From Bdellovibrionales bacterium (GTDB lineage Bacteria; Bdellovibrionota; Bdellovibrionia; Bdellovibrionales; UBA1609), in NCBI GenBank assembly GCA_016716765.1, contig JADJVA010000025.1, forward strand, positions 310,001 to 374,000: DNA of 64,000 nucleotides. Direction: 5' to 3'. A program made the position numbers and the translations under genes. Under the pieces are notes generated by a model that was given only the letters and a program-made list of their open reading frames with translations, did no database searches and was not told where the DNA came from. Below are positions 9,880 through 18,385 of this stretch, piece by piece. Numbering within the stretch: position 1 is the stretch's first letter; every line of letters begins with the position of its first letter.

Positions 9880-10266
9880 TTAGATCTGCTTATCAAGGAG
9901 TTCAACGTGGGACAGGCAACCAGAAAATCCCGATCCTGTAGAGAAGCGAACCCTTTTTCCTTGGCTCATCGCTAGGCGAATGAGTTCCATTTTCTCTCGG
10001 GTCAATGTCTCTGAGTCTTTCATTTGAGAAGAACCAGGACATACTTTAAAAATAAGAGATTTTGATTCCAGGGTTGAAATGCGAACGATCGTCTCGTTGG
10101 AGGAATCGTTTACTGCTATGGACTGAACAAACCCCACGTGAGAACTCCCGCCAAACTGCAGTTGATCCCAAACACTGAGACCTCCCCAATCAGCGCGTCC
10201 ATAAAACGCAGGAACGAGCAGAGCAAGAACTGCGAGTGCACGAAAAATGGGGGCAAAGTTAATCAT
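9880..10266 (-). CDS. Small exported hypothetical protein
   Basis: 128 aa, not recognised. AGGAGA lies 8 nt before the ATG. The N-terminus (MINFAPIFRALAVLALLVPAFYGRADWGG) is a clear Sec signal peptide. Mature part about 105 aa with two Cys (VCPGSS and GCLSHVE) that could form a disulfide. It ends directly before a strong hairpin terminator, so it is probably monocistronic or the last gene of a short unit. Confidence 0.7.
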   Translation of the reverse strand: MINFAPIFRALAVLALLVPAFYGRADWGGLSVWDQLQFGGSSHVGFVQSIAVNDSSNETIVRISTLESKSLIFKVCPGSSQMKDSETLTREKMELIRLAMSQGKRVRFSTGSGFSGCLSHVELLDKQI

Positions 10267-10411
10267 ATATCAATTCTCCTTGGTCCTATCCAAAGCAGTA
10301 CTTATGCCAGCGGTAAGCATTCAGCTCGTTTCCAATTCAAAGGTCGAAATTGAAAATCTCTTTGAGACACATCATGGCGCTGACTGTATAAACTTTGAAC
10401 AATCAGAGAAC

Positions 10412-11185
10412 TCAGACGACCATATGAGGATGGATTTCCGACTTCTCGCTCAAAAAGTCAAATTCATAGAAATTTTTTCGCAACCATTTTCTGCAATATC
10501 GATATTCGTCGCAGCATTCTTCGACCAAACTCCAGAAGAACCTAGAATGGTTGGGGAATCGTAAATGAGCTAATTCGTGAACAACAACGTAGTCAAGAAC
10601 CTCGAGGGGTGCGCCTATCAGGCGCCAATTTAAACTGATATTCCCCATCGTCGTACAGCTCCCCCAGCGGGTTCGTTGTGAACGAAAAGAAAGGACTCTG
10701 GGCCAGAGATTCATCCTTTCGGAATAAAAGCGGACTCGTTCGCCAATGATACGTCGGCCTTCAGACTGAAAGAAATCTAAAAGGTAGGAGCGTATCTGGT
10801 ACTGAGAAACGATATGATACGACGAATTCCACGCTGCCTGAGGGATAAAACATTCAAGCTCAAGCTCGTTGACGTTAAAGGTCGGATTCTCGACAGATTC
10901 CTTTGGGGAGAAATTCAAAAATCGATATTTTCCCAAGTAAAGAAACCCCTCTCCCTGAACAAATCTTTTTGGTGGATATTTTTGGCGCAAAGCTCGAAAA
11001 GCAAGCAATGAGTTTTCAAGCCAATTTGAATGTTCGGCTAAGAAAGTTTTGATCTCACTTTGCGAGGTTATTTTTCCCGTGGTCACGTGAATTTGCCCAT
11101 TTGGCCTGATGCTTAACCGAATTGTGCGCCGATGAGATTTTCTCGACAAATAGACTTGGCGGCCATTTAGATTTAAGATTTGCAT
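10412..11185 (-). CDS. YgjP-like (M48-type) metallopeptidase domain protein
   Basis: 257 aa. Contains the zinc-protease motif VVHELAHLRFPNHS (His203, Glu204, His207) followed by SRFFWSLVEE, and the preceding signature SQRTRWGSCTTMGNISLNWRL, which is diagnostic for the YgjP/WLM metallopeptidase family (DUF45). Cytoplasmic, no signal peptide. Substrate unknown. The family is usually 230-260 aa, so it is full length. Confidence 0.88.
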   Translation of the reverse strand: MQILNLNGRQVYLSRKSHRRTIRLSIRPNGQIHVTTGKITSQSEIKTFLAEHSNWLENSLLAFRALRQKYPPKRFVQGEGFLYLGKYRFLNFSPKESVENPTFNVNELELECFIPQAAWNSSYHIVSQYQIRSYLLDFFQSEGRRIIGERVRFYSERMNLWPRVLSFRSQRTRWGSCTTMGNISLNWRLIGAPLEVLDYVVVHELAHLRFPNHSRFFWSLVEECCDEYRYCRKWLRKNFYEFDFLSEKSEIHPHMVV

Positions 11186-11404
11186 TTTCAGGATCTTCTA
11201 GCTCAAAGTATATTCTTGATCAAACTGTCACAATTTTCTCATTTTCACTTTCATTTTATAATTCAACCCATTTCAGTAGCAAGTCAAAGAATGGAGTTTT
11301 GGGGCGTTCATTTTTTACAAAATAAGAATAGTTCTGGTCTACTTGAATCAGCTCTCCATATTTTCATTGCATCAACTCTCAGAAATGCTTAGCTTGCCCT
11401 CATT

Positions 11405-12382
11405 ATGAAGAACTCATTTTATAATTTAACTCCCGATCGGGTCATGAAATCCGCCGAAAAGGCTGGGTTTGCTCCAACGGGAGAATACACTCAACTGAAT
11501 TCCTATGAAAATCGCGTTTTTGATATCAGATTGGAAAAGGGAACCTGTGCTCCTGAATTGAATGACCGATTGATCGCTAAATTCTATCGCCCGGGACGCT
11601 GGGATTTTGCCACGGTTCAAGAAGAACATACATTTTTACAGGAGCTTCGCGAATCTGGTATTCCCGTTATTGCCCCTTTTCGTTTAGAGGATGGCTCAAC
11701 GATACAGGTATGTGATGAGATTTTAGTCAGCTTTTTTCCTAAAGCTCTTGGAAGAATCCCACAGGAATTGAGATTTGAGGATTTTAAAAAAATTGGTCGA
11801 ACACTTGCAAGAATTCACAATGTCGGACAGCTGAGCGAGGCGAGGCACCGTCCTTCGCTTGGTTCAGATTCTATGGGTTGGCCAGCTCTTGAGCTCTTGG
11901 AAGATTGGGTTGTGCCCGAAGTTTGGAGTCGATACAAAAAATCCGCGAGCGAGATTCTCAATTGGTTGGACGAGGGATTGAAGGGAATAAAACTATTTCG
12001 AATTCATGGTGATTGCCATCGAGGAAATCTTCTTTTGACCCAAGTTCGAGATGAGCCGGAGGAATTTTTTCTACTTGATTTTGATGATTTCTGCAGGGGA
12101 CCAGCCGTACAGGATTTTTGGATGCTGTTTTCTGGAGATTTAGAGACTTTCGAGGAAGAAGAGAACGCCCTTTTATCAGGATATGAGGAACTGAGAGATT
12201 TCAATTATGAAGAGCTGCAGCTAATACCTGCGTTGAGAGGATTACGAATTATCCACTATGCAGGCTGGATTGCAAAAAGGTGGGAGGACCCTTCCTTTCC
12301 GCGTTTATTCCCATCGTTTCGAGATTACAATTATTGGGCTCACGAGGTTGAAGCCCTCGAAAAAATTGTCTGGACGTTGTGA
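11405..12382 (+). CDS. srkA: Stress-response serine/threonine kinase SrkA (YihE/RdoA)
   Basis: 325 aa, the usual length. Shows the APH-type kinase fold of YihE: N-terminal NLTPDRVMKSAEKAGF and SYENRVFDI, the nucleotide-binding Lys in LIAKFYRPGRW, the catalytic loop RIHGDCHRGNLL and the metal-binding LLDFDDFCRGP. In E. coli the kinase counters envelope and Cpx-linked death signals. Stands alone, facing away from the YgjP-like gene with about 220 bp between them that would hold both promoters. Confidence 0.93.
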   Translation: MKNSFYNLTPDRVMKSAEKAGFAPTGEYTQLNSYENRVFDIRLEKGTCAPELNDRLIAKFYRPGRWDFATVQEEHTFLQELRESGIPVIAPFRLEDGSTIQVCDEILVSFFPKALGRIPQELRFEDFKKIGRTLARIHNVGQLSEARHRPSLGSDSMGWPALELLEDWVVPEVWSRYKKSASEILNWLDEGLKGIKLFRIHGDCHRGNLLLTQVRDEPEEFFLLDFDDFCRGPAVQDFWMLFSGDLETFEEEENALLSGYEELRDFNYEELQLIPALRGLRIIHYAGWIAKRWEDPSFPRLFPSFRDYNYWAHEVEALEKIVWTL

Positions 12383-12391
12383 TGTTCATCC

Positions 12392-12416
12392 TGCACCCAG
12401 GGGATTTTTGGGTGCA
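12392..12416. terminator. Hairpin between convergent srkA and the GGDEF remnant
   Basis: Arms TGCACCCA and TGGGTGCA with a 9-nt loop, in the 60-bp gap between two convergent genes. No convincing U-tract on either side, so termination is only suggested by position. Confidence 0.4.
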
Positions 12417-12443
12417 AGAAGATGTTAATTTATACTCCTTATT

Positions 12444-13778
12444 TTACTGATTAGGTTTTATGTTTTTAGGGCTAAAAGTAGATGGGAATTTTATCTGATT
12501 TTCTTCGTTGTTATTTTGCCCCTTCTTTGCCTGAGTTCTCAGACCTGAAAGTATGTTGTGTTTACTTGTAGTAAACGCCGTATTTTTTGAGTTCTTCCAT
12601 GAGAAGCCCAATTGCTCTTTATAAAGAATCTTGAATGCTCTTGCATCAGATCTGGCTTGCAGGAGTCCATCCCCGTACTCTGCTCCCGGTAGAACAATGG
12701 CGCCTCCTACAGAAACCGAAGCTGCATAGTTAGATTGGTTTATTATTTTCTTAAGCTGTAACTCTAAGTACATATCTTGAAATTGATTGAAGGTCATGGA
12801 GTCTCTTGAGCGGTCCCAGTCATCTCCGAAAGCGGTTCTGAGAAAGCTGCTAGTCAGATCTGAAAAGCTCTCCGCATTATTTACCATGCGGTAGTCTCTT
12901 GCCAATGCACGTCGCTGTTCAGTGAATATTGCTTGCGCCTCTCCGCTTTGATGAACAGACTGAACAATTCTTGTCAAAAGTGCTTGGACACTTGTCGGTT
13001 GATCCAGATAGCCCTCGCGAATGGGAAGTAGGAATACAAATTCATCGCCTCCTATTTTTAGCATGAGATCTCCTCCTTTGCCCAAGCGAAGATTTTCGCG
13101 CATAGCTTCTCCAAAGGCGACGAGTTACTCGCCTGCCAGCGATGTTCTCCTCTCAAAATAATTGACCTTTCCCAAAAAATTCAAATCTGCAAAAATAACA
13201 ATTGTCCCAATTGGAGCCTGCTTAACGAAGGCTTGGCCAGTTGTTAGCCCTCAGGGTGTTGGCATCAATGGCTTTGGTTTTAGAGTCAATGGTCAGAGGT
13301 CTGTCGTTGAAGACCCCCTCGAGTCCCTCAAACGCTGCTGGCAATCGAATTTTTAGAATGATTTGCCCCCAGCATCGATGGACTTGAACAAGACTTAATC
13401 CCCAATTGAAGAAATGGTTTCTATGTAGGCTTCTCCCCACGCCAGTACCTCATGAGATATTCTCAGGAGCTCTTCTTGAGGAAGGTTCGAGTACTCCGGA
13501 AACTTTCTGAGGAACTCCGATCTCCAGGTTGCCGCACTTGCAGAGAGTCCCTCGATGCGATTCTTTTCAATCACATCTTGCAGGTAGGCCCGAGTCTGAA
13601 TTCTTAACAAAGCAATACACTCAGATCCGACAGACCTTGATGGTTCAGAAAGAGGATCAGGATTGGACACTTGACTGCTGCTGGCAGACGGCTGGGGGGC
13701 GGCCGTCTCAGCAGGCAAGGCAGAGGCTTGAATGCCAAACAATAAGGCAAAAATCGGGAATATGGGTGTCGTCACCAT
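12444..13778 (-). pseudogene. Broken exported GGDEF-domain (diguanylate cyclase-like) gene
   Basis: Three frames together make one protein. The 5' part (13395-13778) has a signal peptide (MVTTPIFPIFALLFGIQASALPAE) and a ~100-aa domain. It stops at a TAA at 13395-13397. The next frame codes QIILKIRLPAAFEGLEG to about 13250. A third frame then reads GTIVIFADLNFLGKVNYF, meets an in-frame TAA near 13123, and continues LVAFGEAMRENLRLGKGGDLMLKIGGDEFVFLL to 12444. The motif GGDEF is intact, as is the downstream ASVSVGGAIVL strand. At least two frameshifts and one internal stop argue for true decay. GGDEF domains make c-di-GMP in the cytoplasm, so a cleavable signal peptide on this one is odd. Confidence 0.75.
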
Positions 13779-14018
13779 TCGGCCACGTATTTATGACATA
13801 AAGCATAATAAGTCGAGCTTATTTGTATAAAATATGAAGATTTGATGAAGGTCCCATTATGATTGCCAGCTGTACGCGAAACTCAAATCCAACGGGCGTC
13901 CTTGGCCATTTCTTGTGCGGCACGCAATAAATGGTCTCTCTGCTGTCGCGGGAGTTGAAGAGGGCTGCGGCATCAGCTAGAGTGGCCGCTCGTTTTTGTT
14001 TTGCATGAGGCTTCGTAT

Positions 14019-14114
14019 GGCCGGGTCCCATACAATAGCTAGCTTAGTGAATCCCGCCAGGTCCGGAAGGAAGCAACGGTAACTAGGATTCTATGTGATA
14101 TGGGGTGCCTGGCC
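14019..14114 (+). ncRNA. ffs: Signal recognition particle RNA (4.5S-type)
   Basis: Contains the conserved apical loop GTCCGGAAGGAAGCAACGG of small bacterial SRP RNA, preceded by CCCGCCAG. The ends pair into the long terminal stem (GGCCGGGTCCCAT at 14019 with ATGGGGTGCCTGGCC ending at 14114). A run of T starting at 14117 serves as terminator. The RNA binds Ffh and targets membrane proteins. It lies immediately 5' of dnaX, as in several other bacteria, and covers the in-frame ATG at 14095 that could be mistaken for the dnaX start. Confidence 0.93.
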
Positions 14115-14136
14115 ACTTTTTTTGGGAGGCGTGAAT

Positions 14137-15441
14137 TTGTCCTATCAAGTGATAGCGCGCAAATGGCGACCAAAGACTTTTGACGAGCTCGTGGGACAAA
14201 CCCACGTTAGCCAGACCCTGCTCAACGCTCTTCGCAATGGCCGTCTTCACCATGCCCTATTGTTCACTGGTCCTCGTGGTACAGGCAAAACTTCTTCTGC
14301 ACGAATATTGGCTAAGTCCTTAAGGTGTGCCCAATCCGTAAACTTTGTTCCCTGTCATAGTTGCCGTGACTGTCAGGACGTGGCAGCTGGACGCTCAATC
14401 GATGTGATTGAAATTGATGGAGCATCCAATAACGGAGTCGATGCAATCCGCGACCTGCGCGAAACGATTGGCTACATGCCCTCTTCGGGCACATACAAGC
14501 TCTATATTATTGATGAAGTTCACATGCTTTCGACAAGTGCCTTCAATGCTCTCCTGAAAACTTTGGAAGAGCCGCCTTCCCATGTCATTTTTGTGCTTGC
14601 CACAACGGAGGCCCACAAAATTCCCCATACGATTTTATCCCGTTGTCAGCGTTTTGACTTTAGAAGAATTCCAGTTCGAGCTATTGCCTCCCATCTCACA
14701 GAGATCTGCCATGCGGAAGGGATCAAATCTGATGAAGAGGCCCTTTGGTTGATTGCTCGTCAAGGCGATGGTTCCATGCGCGACAGTCAAAGTTTGCTAG
14801 ACCAAGTCATCACGTTTTGTGGTGCTCATGTGACGAAAGCGCAAACCACTGAAATCTTGGGTCTCACGGATCGCACTTTATTATTGGATTCTATCGATGG
14901 CCTCACTCGGCAAGACGCAAAAAAGATCATTGAAGTTATTGAGAAGATTTTTACCGCAGGTTACGATCCCAAAATTTTCATTCAAGATCTACTCGAAGAA
15001 TTGCGCAATCTTTTGCTTATTAAATTAAGTGAAGAAAGTTTGACTGGGATTGTGGATCTCCCAGATTCAGAGATCTTGCACTTACGAACCATCGCCGAAG
15101 ATCTGTCAGAAGAAGACATTCACCTTTTGTTTGATATCGCATTAAAGGGTGGCAACGATTTAGTGAGAGCTCAAGACACACGAATTGTTCTCGAAATGCT
15201 CCTCCTGAGAATGACTTCGGCGCCGCGTATAGTCGATATTTTTTCTCTGAACGAGAATGCGGTTCGAGGAACGGACCTAAAAGCAGTAGAAAAAGTCACT
15301 CCAACACGAGAGTCAAACGCAACAAATGTGACCTCTGTTTCTTTGATTAATCCCGTCCCACTTCGACTCCCGCCTCGACTCCCACCGAGTCTTTCAAGGA
15401 ACCCACAGTATTTGTGGCGAATCATGAATCTTCTGGTATAG
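14137..15441 (+). CDS. dnaX: DNA polymerase III tau/gamma subunit, N-terminal part (short form)
   Basis: Clamp-loader ATPase. I chose the TTG at 14137 (SYQVIARKWRPKTFDELVGQ) because GGGAGG lies 7 nt upstream; an ATG at 14095 is inside the SRP RNA. Walker A GPRGTGKTSSARILAK, zinc-binding Cys cluster (CAQ...CHSCRDC), Walker B YIIDEVHMLS, sensor LATTEAHKIPHTILSRCQRF. Domains I-III are complete. The frame ends at 15441 after an out-of-character PRLPPSLSRN tail. The tau-specific continuation lies in the -1 frame from 15351. The product of this frame alone would resemble gamma. Confidence 0.93.
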   Translation: MSYQVIARKWRPKTFDELVGQTHVSQTLLNALRNGRLHHALLFTGPRGTGKTSSARILAKSLRCAQSVNFVPCHSCRDCQDVAAGRSIDVIEIDGASNNGVDAIRDLRETIGYMPSSGTYKLYIIDEVHMLSTSAFNALLKTLEEPPSHVIFVLATTEAHKIPHTILSRCQRFDFRRIPVRAIASHLTEICHAEGIKSDEEALWLIARQGDGSMRDSQSLLDQVITFCGAHVTKAQTTEILGLTDRTLLLDSIDGLTRQDAKKIIEVIEKIFTAGYDPKIFIQDLLEELRNLLLIKLSEESLTGIVDLPDSEILHLRTIAEDLSEEDIHLLFDIALKGGNDLVRAQDTRIVLEMLLLRMTSAPRIVDIFSLNENAVRGTDLKAVEKVTPTRESNATNVTSVSLINPVPLRLPPRLPPSLSRNPQYLWRIMNLLV

Positions 15442-15833
15442 AAACCAGATGGCTCGACTTACTGAGCAAAGTAAAGAGAATCAATCCGATGCTTGGAGCA
15501 AAACTTGAGCATACCTGCCTTTTGGGCGTGGATAAAAAAGTGATACGCCTGGGCGTTCCCGATAATATGAGATTTTTATCCGGACAGGTTGAGGACAAGG
15601 AATTTCAGAAAAAACTGCTGAACTATATCGGGACCTTTTGGGGGCCTGGCTTCAGTATCGAGACCAATTCCACCCAAAATTCTCCGGATAAGCTCTCCCC
15701 TCGGGCACTTGAAGAGAAAATGAAACAAGATGAGGTATTGCAAACTCGACAACAGGTCGAGAATCATCCATTTGTAAAATCAACCCAGAAGATTTTTAAA
15801 TCTCAGATTAAGGGTATTAAGGAGACAACATGA
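15351..15833 (+). CDS. dnaX: DnaX C-terminal (tau) part in the -1 frame
   Basis: The frame is open from 15351, just after a TAA at 15348, and reads SRPTSTPASTPTESFKEP, a normal Pro/Ser/Thr linker, then ESSGIETRWLDLLSKVKRINPMLGAKLEH, typical of the DnaX C-terminal domain that contacts Pol III and helicase. An internal GTG at 15414 could start an isolated fragment, but the linker upstream of it is already protein-like, so the part was surely once, or still is, fused to the 14137 frame. No classical slippery heptamer is visible in the overlap. The stop overlaps the ybaB start (ATGA-type). Confidence 0.85.
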   Translation, partial: SRPTSTPASTPTESFKEPTVFVANHESSGIETRWLDLLSKVKRINPMLGAKLEHTCLLGVDKKVIRLGVPDNMRFLSGQVEDKEFQKKLLNYIGTFWGPGFSIETNSTQNSPDKLSPRALEEKMKQDEVLQTRQQVENHPFVKSTQKIFKSQIKGIKETT

Positions 15834-16153
15834 AAGGATTTGGTGGTGGGCTGCAACAAATGATGAGACAAGCCAATCAAATGCAGGCTCGCATGAAAAA
15901 GCTCCAAGAAGAATTGGCCACTCGCGAATTTGAAGGGGGAGCAGGTGGAGGTGCTGTTTTGGTTAAGGTCAACGGAGACAATAAGCTTCTCTCGATACAG
16001 ATAAAGCCTGATGTTGTGAGTTCCAGTGATTTGGAAATGCTTCAAGATTTGATTGTTGTGGCCACCAATGAAGCCATTAAAATGGCTAAAGATACTTCAC
16101 AGCAAGAAATGTCGAAGATCACTGGCGGCATGAATTTTCCAGGACTATTTTAA
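15830..16153 (+). CDS. ybaB: YbaB/EbfC family nucleoid-associated protein
   Basis: 107 aa, the usual length. Starts MKGFGGGLQQMMRQANQMQARMKKLQEELA, then the family core GGGAVLVKVNGDNKLLSIQIKPDVV and NEAIKMAKDTSQQEMSKITGGMNFPGLF. Forms DNA-binding dimers and is encoded between dnaX and recR in a great many bacteria. The start overlaps the end of the dnaX tau frame. Confidence 0.96.
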   Translation: MKGFGGGLQQMMRQANQMQARMKKLQEELATREFEGGAGGGAVLVKVNGDNKLLSIQIKPDVVSSSDLEMLQDLIVVATNEAIKMAKDTSQQEMSKITGGMNFPGLF

Positions 16154-16170
16154 AAGACAAGGGATCACGG

Positions 16171-16791
16171 ATGATTCGACATGTGCCGTCCCTCGATAAG
16201 CTCACTCACGAATTGGGTAAACTTCCCGGTGTTGGTCCAAAAACGGCCCAACGCCTCGCCTATTATATTTTGCGCTCACCTCAAGACTACGTGGCAGGTC
16301 TCAGTCAGGCACTTCAGGCAGTTAAAGACAATGTTCACGAGTGTCCAGGATGTTTTTCGTACACCGAAGAGGTCAATTTATGCCGGTTTTGCCAAGATGT
16401 GGGTCGCAATGATGAAATCCTGTGTGTTGTGGAGGATCCTGCCGATATCTTGAGAATTGAGTCCTCAGGAGTCTTTAAGGGTCGCTATCACGCTCTTCAT
16501 GGGGCTATCTCCCCCCTTGATGGCATACATCCTCAAGATTTAAAGATTCCGCCCCTGTTAAAGCGAATTCAGGACGGTTTAGATGGAATTCGTCCCCGCA
16601 TTCGTGAAATTATTCTTGCTTTGGATGCAGATCTTGAGGGAGATACCACTGTGCTTTATCTTGCCAAGGTGCTCCGAGAAAAGGGCATTCAGATCTCACG
16701 AATTGCTCATGGTGTTCCAATTGGCGGAGATATCGACTATATTGATTTTAGGACACTGGGTCGGGCTCTAGAAAATCGGGTAGTGCTTTAA
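16171..16791 (+). CDS. recR: Recombination mediator protein RecR
   Basis: 206 aa. Helix-hairpin-helix at LGKLPGVGPKTAQRLAYYIL, a zinc finger C-x2-C...C-x2-C (CPGCFSYTEEVNLCRFC), then a Toprim domain (CVVEDPADILRIE, LDADLEGDTTVLYLAKVL). Acts with RecO/RecF to load RecA at gaps. The stop shares its last base with the start of the MglA gene (TAATG). Confidence 0.97.
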   Translation: MIRHVPSLDKLTHELGKLPGVGPKTAQRLAYYILRSPQDYVAGLSQALQAVKDNVHECPGCFSYTEEVNLCRFCQDVGRNDEILCVVEDPADILRIESSGVFKGRYHALHGAISPLDGIHPQDLKIPPLLKRIQDGLDGIRPRIREIILALDADLEGDTTVLYLAKVLREKGIQISRIAHGVPIGGDIDYIDFRTLGRALENRVVL

Positions 16792-17384
16792 TGTCGTTTG
16801 TAAATCGTGATACCAAAGAAATTCATTGCAAGATTGTTTACTACGGACCCTCGTTGGGTGGAAAGACCACTAATTTACAGTGGGTTTACCACAAGGCAAT
16901 CAGTGAAGAAAAATCAGAACTTGTCTCCTTACCTGGAGACGTGGATCGCACTCTTTTCTTTGATTTTTTGCCGATCGATATTGGTGATATCAGAGGGTAT
17001 AAAACCCGTTTTCACCTGTATACAGTTCCTGGCCAAGTGGTCTACGAGCCAAGTCGTAAACTCATTCTTAAGGGACTGGATGGCGTCGTCTTTGTAGCTG
17101 ATTCACAGGCTGAACGTATGGATGAGAATTTTCAGTCCTTGGCAGACCTGGAAAAAAATCTGAAACTGCAAGGCTATGACATTGCAGATCTGCCCCTCGT
17201 CTTTCAATACAATAAACGGGACCTTCCTAACGCCCTCCCTCTCGCCGAATTACGCAGCTCTCTGAATCGCTTTAATGCACCCGATTTTGAAGGAACTGCT
17301 CGTGAAGGCAAGGGGGTGTTTGAAGCACTGAAGACAGTCTCAAAGTCGATTATCACTGTGCTCAAGGGTGGCGAGATTTATTGA
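16791..17384 (+). CDS. mglA: Ras-like GTPase MglA
   Basis: 197 aa, typical MglA length. P-loop GPSLGGKTTNLQWVYH (about residues 19-34), switch II region TVPGQVVYEPSRKLIL, base-recognition QYNKRDLPNA. MglA sets cell polarity and motility in myxobacteria. In Bdellovibrio an MglA homologue controls prey invasion and pilus behaviour (established knowledge). Its partner MglB is not next to it. Translationally coupled to recR at the 5' end and to nadA at the 3' end. Confidence 0.95.
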   Translation: MSFVNRDTKEIHCKIVYYGPSLGGKTTNLQWVYHKAISEEKSELVSLPGDVDRTLFFDFLPIDIGDIRGYKTRFHLYTVPGQVVYEPSRKLILKGLDGVVFVADSQAERMDENFQSLADLEKNLKLQGYDIADLPLVFQYNKRDLPNALPLAELRSSLNRFNAPDFEGTAREGKGVFEALKTVSKSIITVLKGGEIY

Positions 17385-17404
17385 TTCCTGTTAAGGACCA
17401 CGCC

Positions 17405-18385
17405 ATGAAGGCTTTAGCTCGAGAGATTCTGAAGATAAAAGAGAAAACAAAGACGACCGTTCTCGCACATTATTATGAGGAAGGCGATATTCAGGATATC
17501 GCCGATTATGTCGGCGATAGTCTTTATCTCGCTCAAGTCGGCCAAACCTCGCCAGCAAAAAAAATTCTCCTGGCCGGAGTCTATTTTATGGCTGAAAGTG
17601 TGAAGATACTTTCTCCAGAAAAGACGGTTCTCGTTCCTGATCTTGCGGCTGGCTGCTCTCTCGTCGAGAGTTCTCCCTTTGATCAGTATCTGAAGTGGCG
17701 CCAACAGCATCCAGAGGCTATCTGTGTTACATATATTAATAGCAGTGCTGCGGTTAAAGGGATTTCTGATATTATCTGTACTTCGACTAATGCAGAACTC
17801 ATTCTTAACTCTATTCCAGCGGGACGTCAGATTTTATTTGGTCCCGATTACAATCTCGGTCATTACCTTTCAAAAAAAATCGGGAGAGAATTGATTCTTT
17901 GGCCGGGGGCCTGCGAGGTTCATGTTTTGTTTTCTGCGCGCAAACTTTTTGAACTTAAATCACGATATCCTCAAGCTGTCGTTCTCGCTCATCCGGAATG
18001 TCTTGAAGGGATTCTCCAGTATGCAGATGTGATTGGGTCTACTTCAAGGCTCCTCAAGGAAGTCCAAGAGAATTCGTCGCGCACTTTTATTGTCGCTACC
18101 GAATCAGGCATCTTTCATCAAATGAAGAAGTTGCGACCTGAAGCCGAGCTGATACAAGCTCCTGCAGAGGGGAGTTGTGCTTGCAATGAGTGTCCCTATA
18201 TGAAGCTCAATACTCTCGAGAAAATTGCTTCGGCTTTGTCGAGCCAGCAGCCAATTGTAGAGCTTTTGCCAGGCCTCAGTGAAAGGGCCAGAGTGCCATT
18301 AGATAGAATGATGAGGTTAACTAAGGGCGAAAAAGTCGCTTGGCCCGAGTCCTTTTCTTTTTCTGAGGGGCCGTCATTTGTTTGA
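17405..18385 (+). CDS. nadA: Quinolinate synthase NadA
   Basis: 326 aa from the ATG at 17405, chosen for the AAGGA 8 nt upstream. A TTG at 17381 that overlaps the MglA stop would add 8 residues. Makes quinolinate from iminoaspartate and dihydroxyacetone phosphate in NAD synthesis, using a 4Fe-4S cluster. The cluster cysteines are in AAGCSLVESSP, PGACEVHVLF and the C-terminal SCACNECPYMKLNTLEK. Other signatures: LAHYYEEGDIQDIADYVGDS and VYFMAESVKIL. nadB and nadC are not in the window. Confidence 0.95.
   Translation: MKALAREILKIKEKTKTTVLAHYYEEGDIQDIADYVGDSLYLAQVGQTSPAKKILLAGVYFMAESVKILSPEKTVLVPDLAAGCSLVESSPFDQYLKWRQQHPEAICVTYINSSAAVKGISDIICTSTNAELILNSIPAGRQILFGPDYNLGHYLSKKIGRELILWPGACEVHVLFSARKLFELKSRYPQAVVLAHPECLEGILQYADVIGSTSRLLKEVQENSSRTFIVATESGIFHQMKKLRPEAELIQAPAEGSCACNECPYMKLNTLEKIASALSSQQPIVELLPGLSERARVPLDRMMRLTKGEKVAWPESFSFSEGPSFV

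Noticed and set aside
15351..15441. Classical programmed -1 frameshift in dnaX
   Set aside because: No slippery heptamer or A-run in the only region where the shift could occur; kept as an open question, not as a call.
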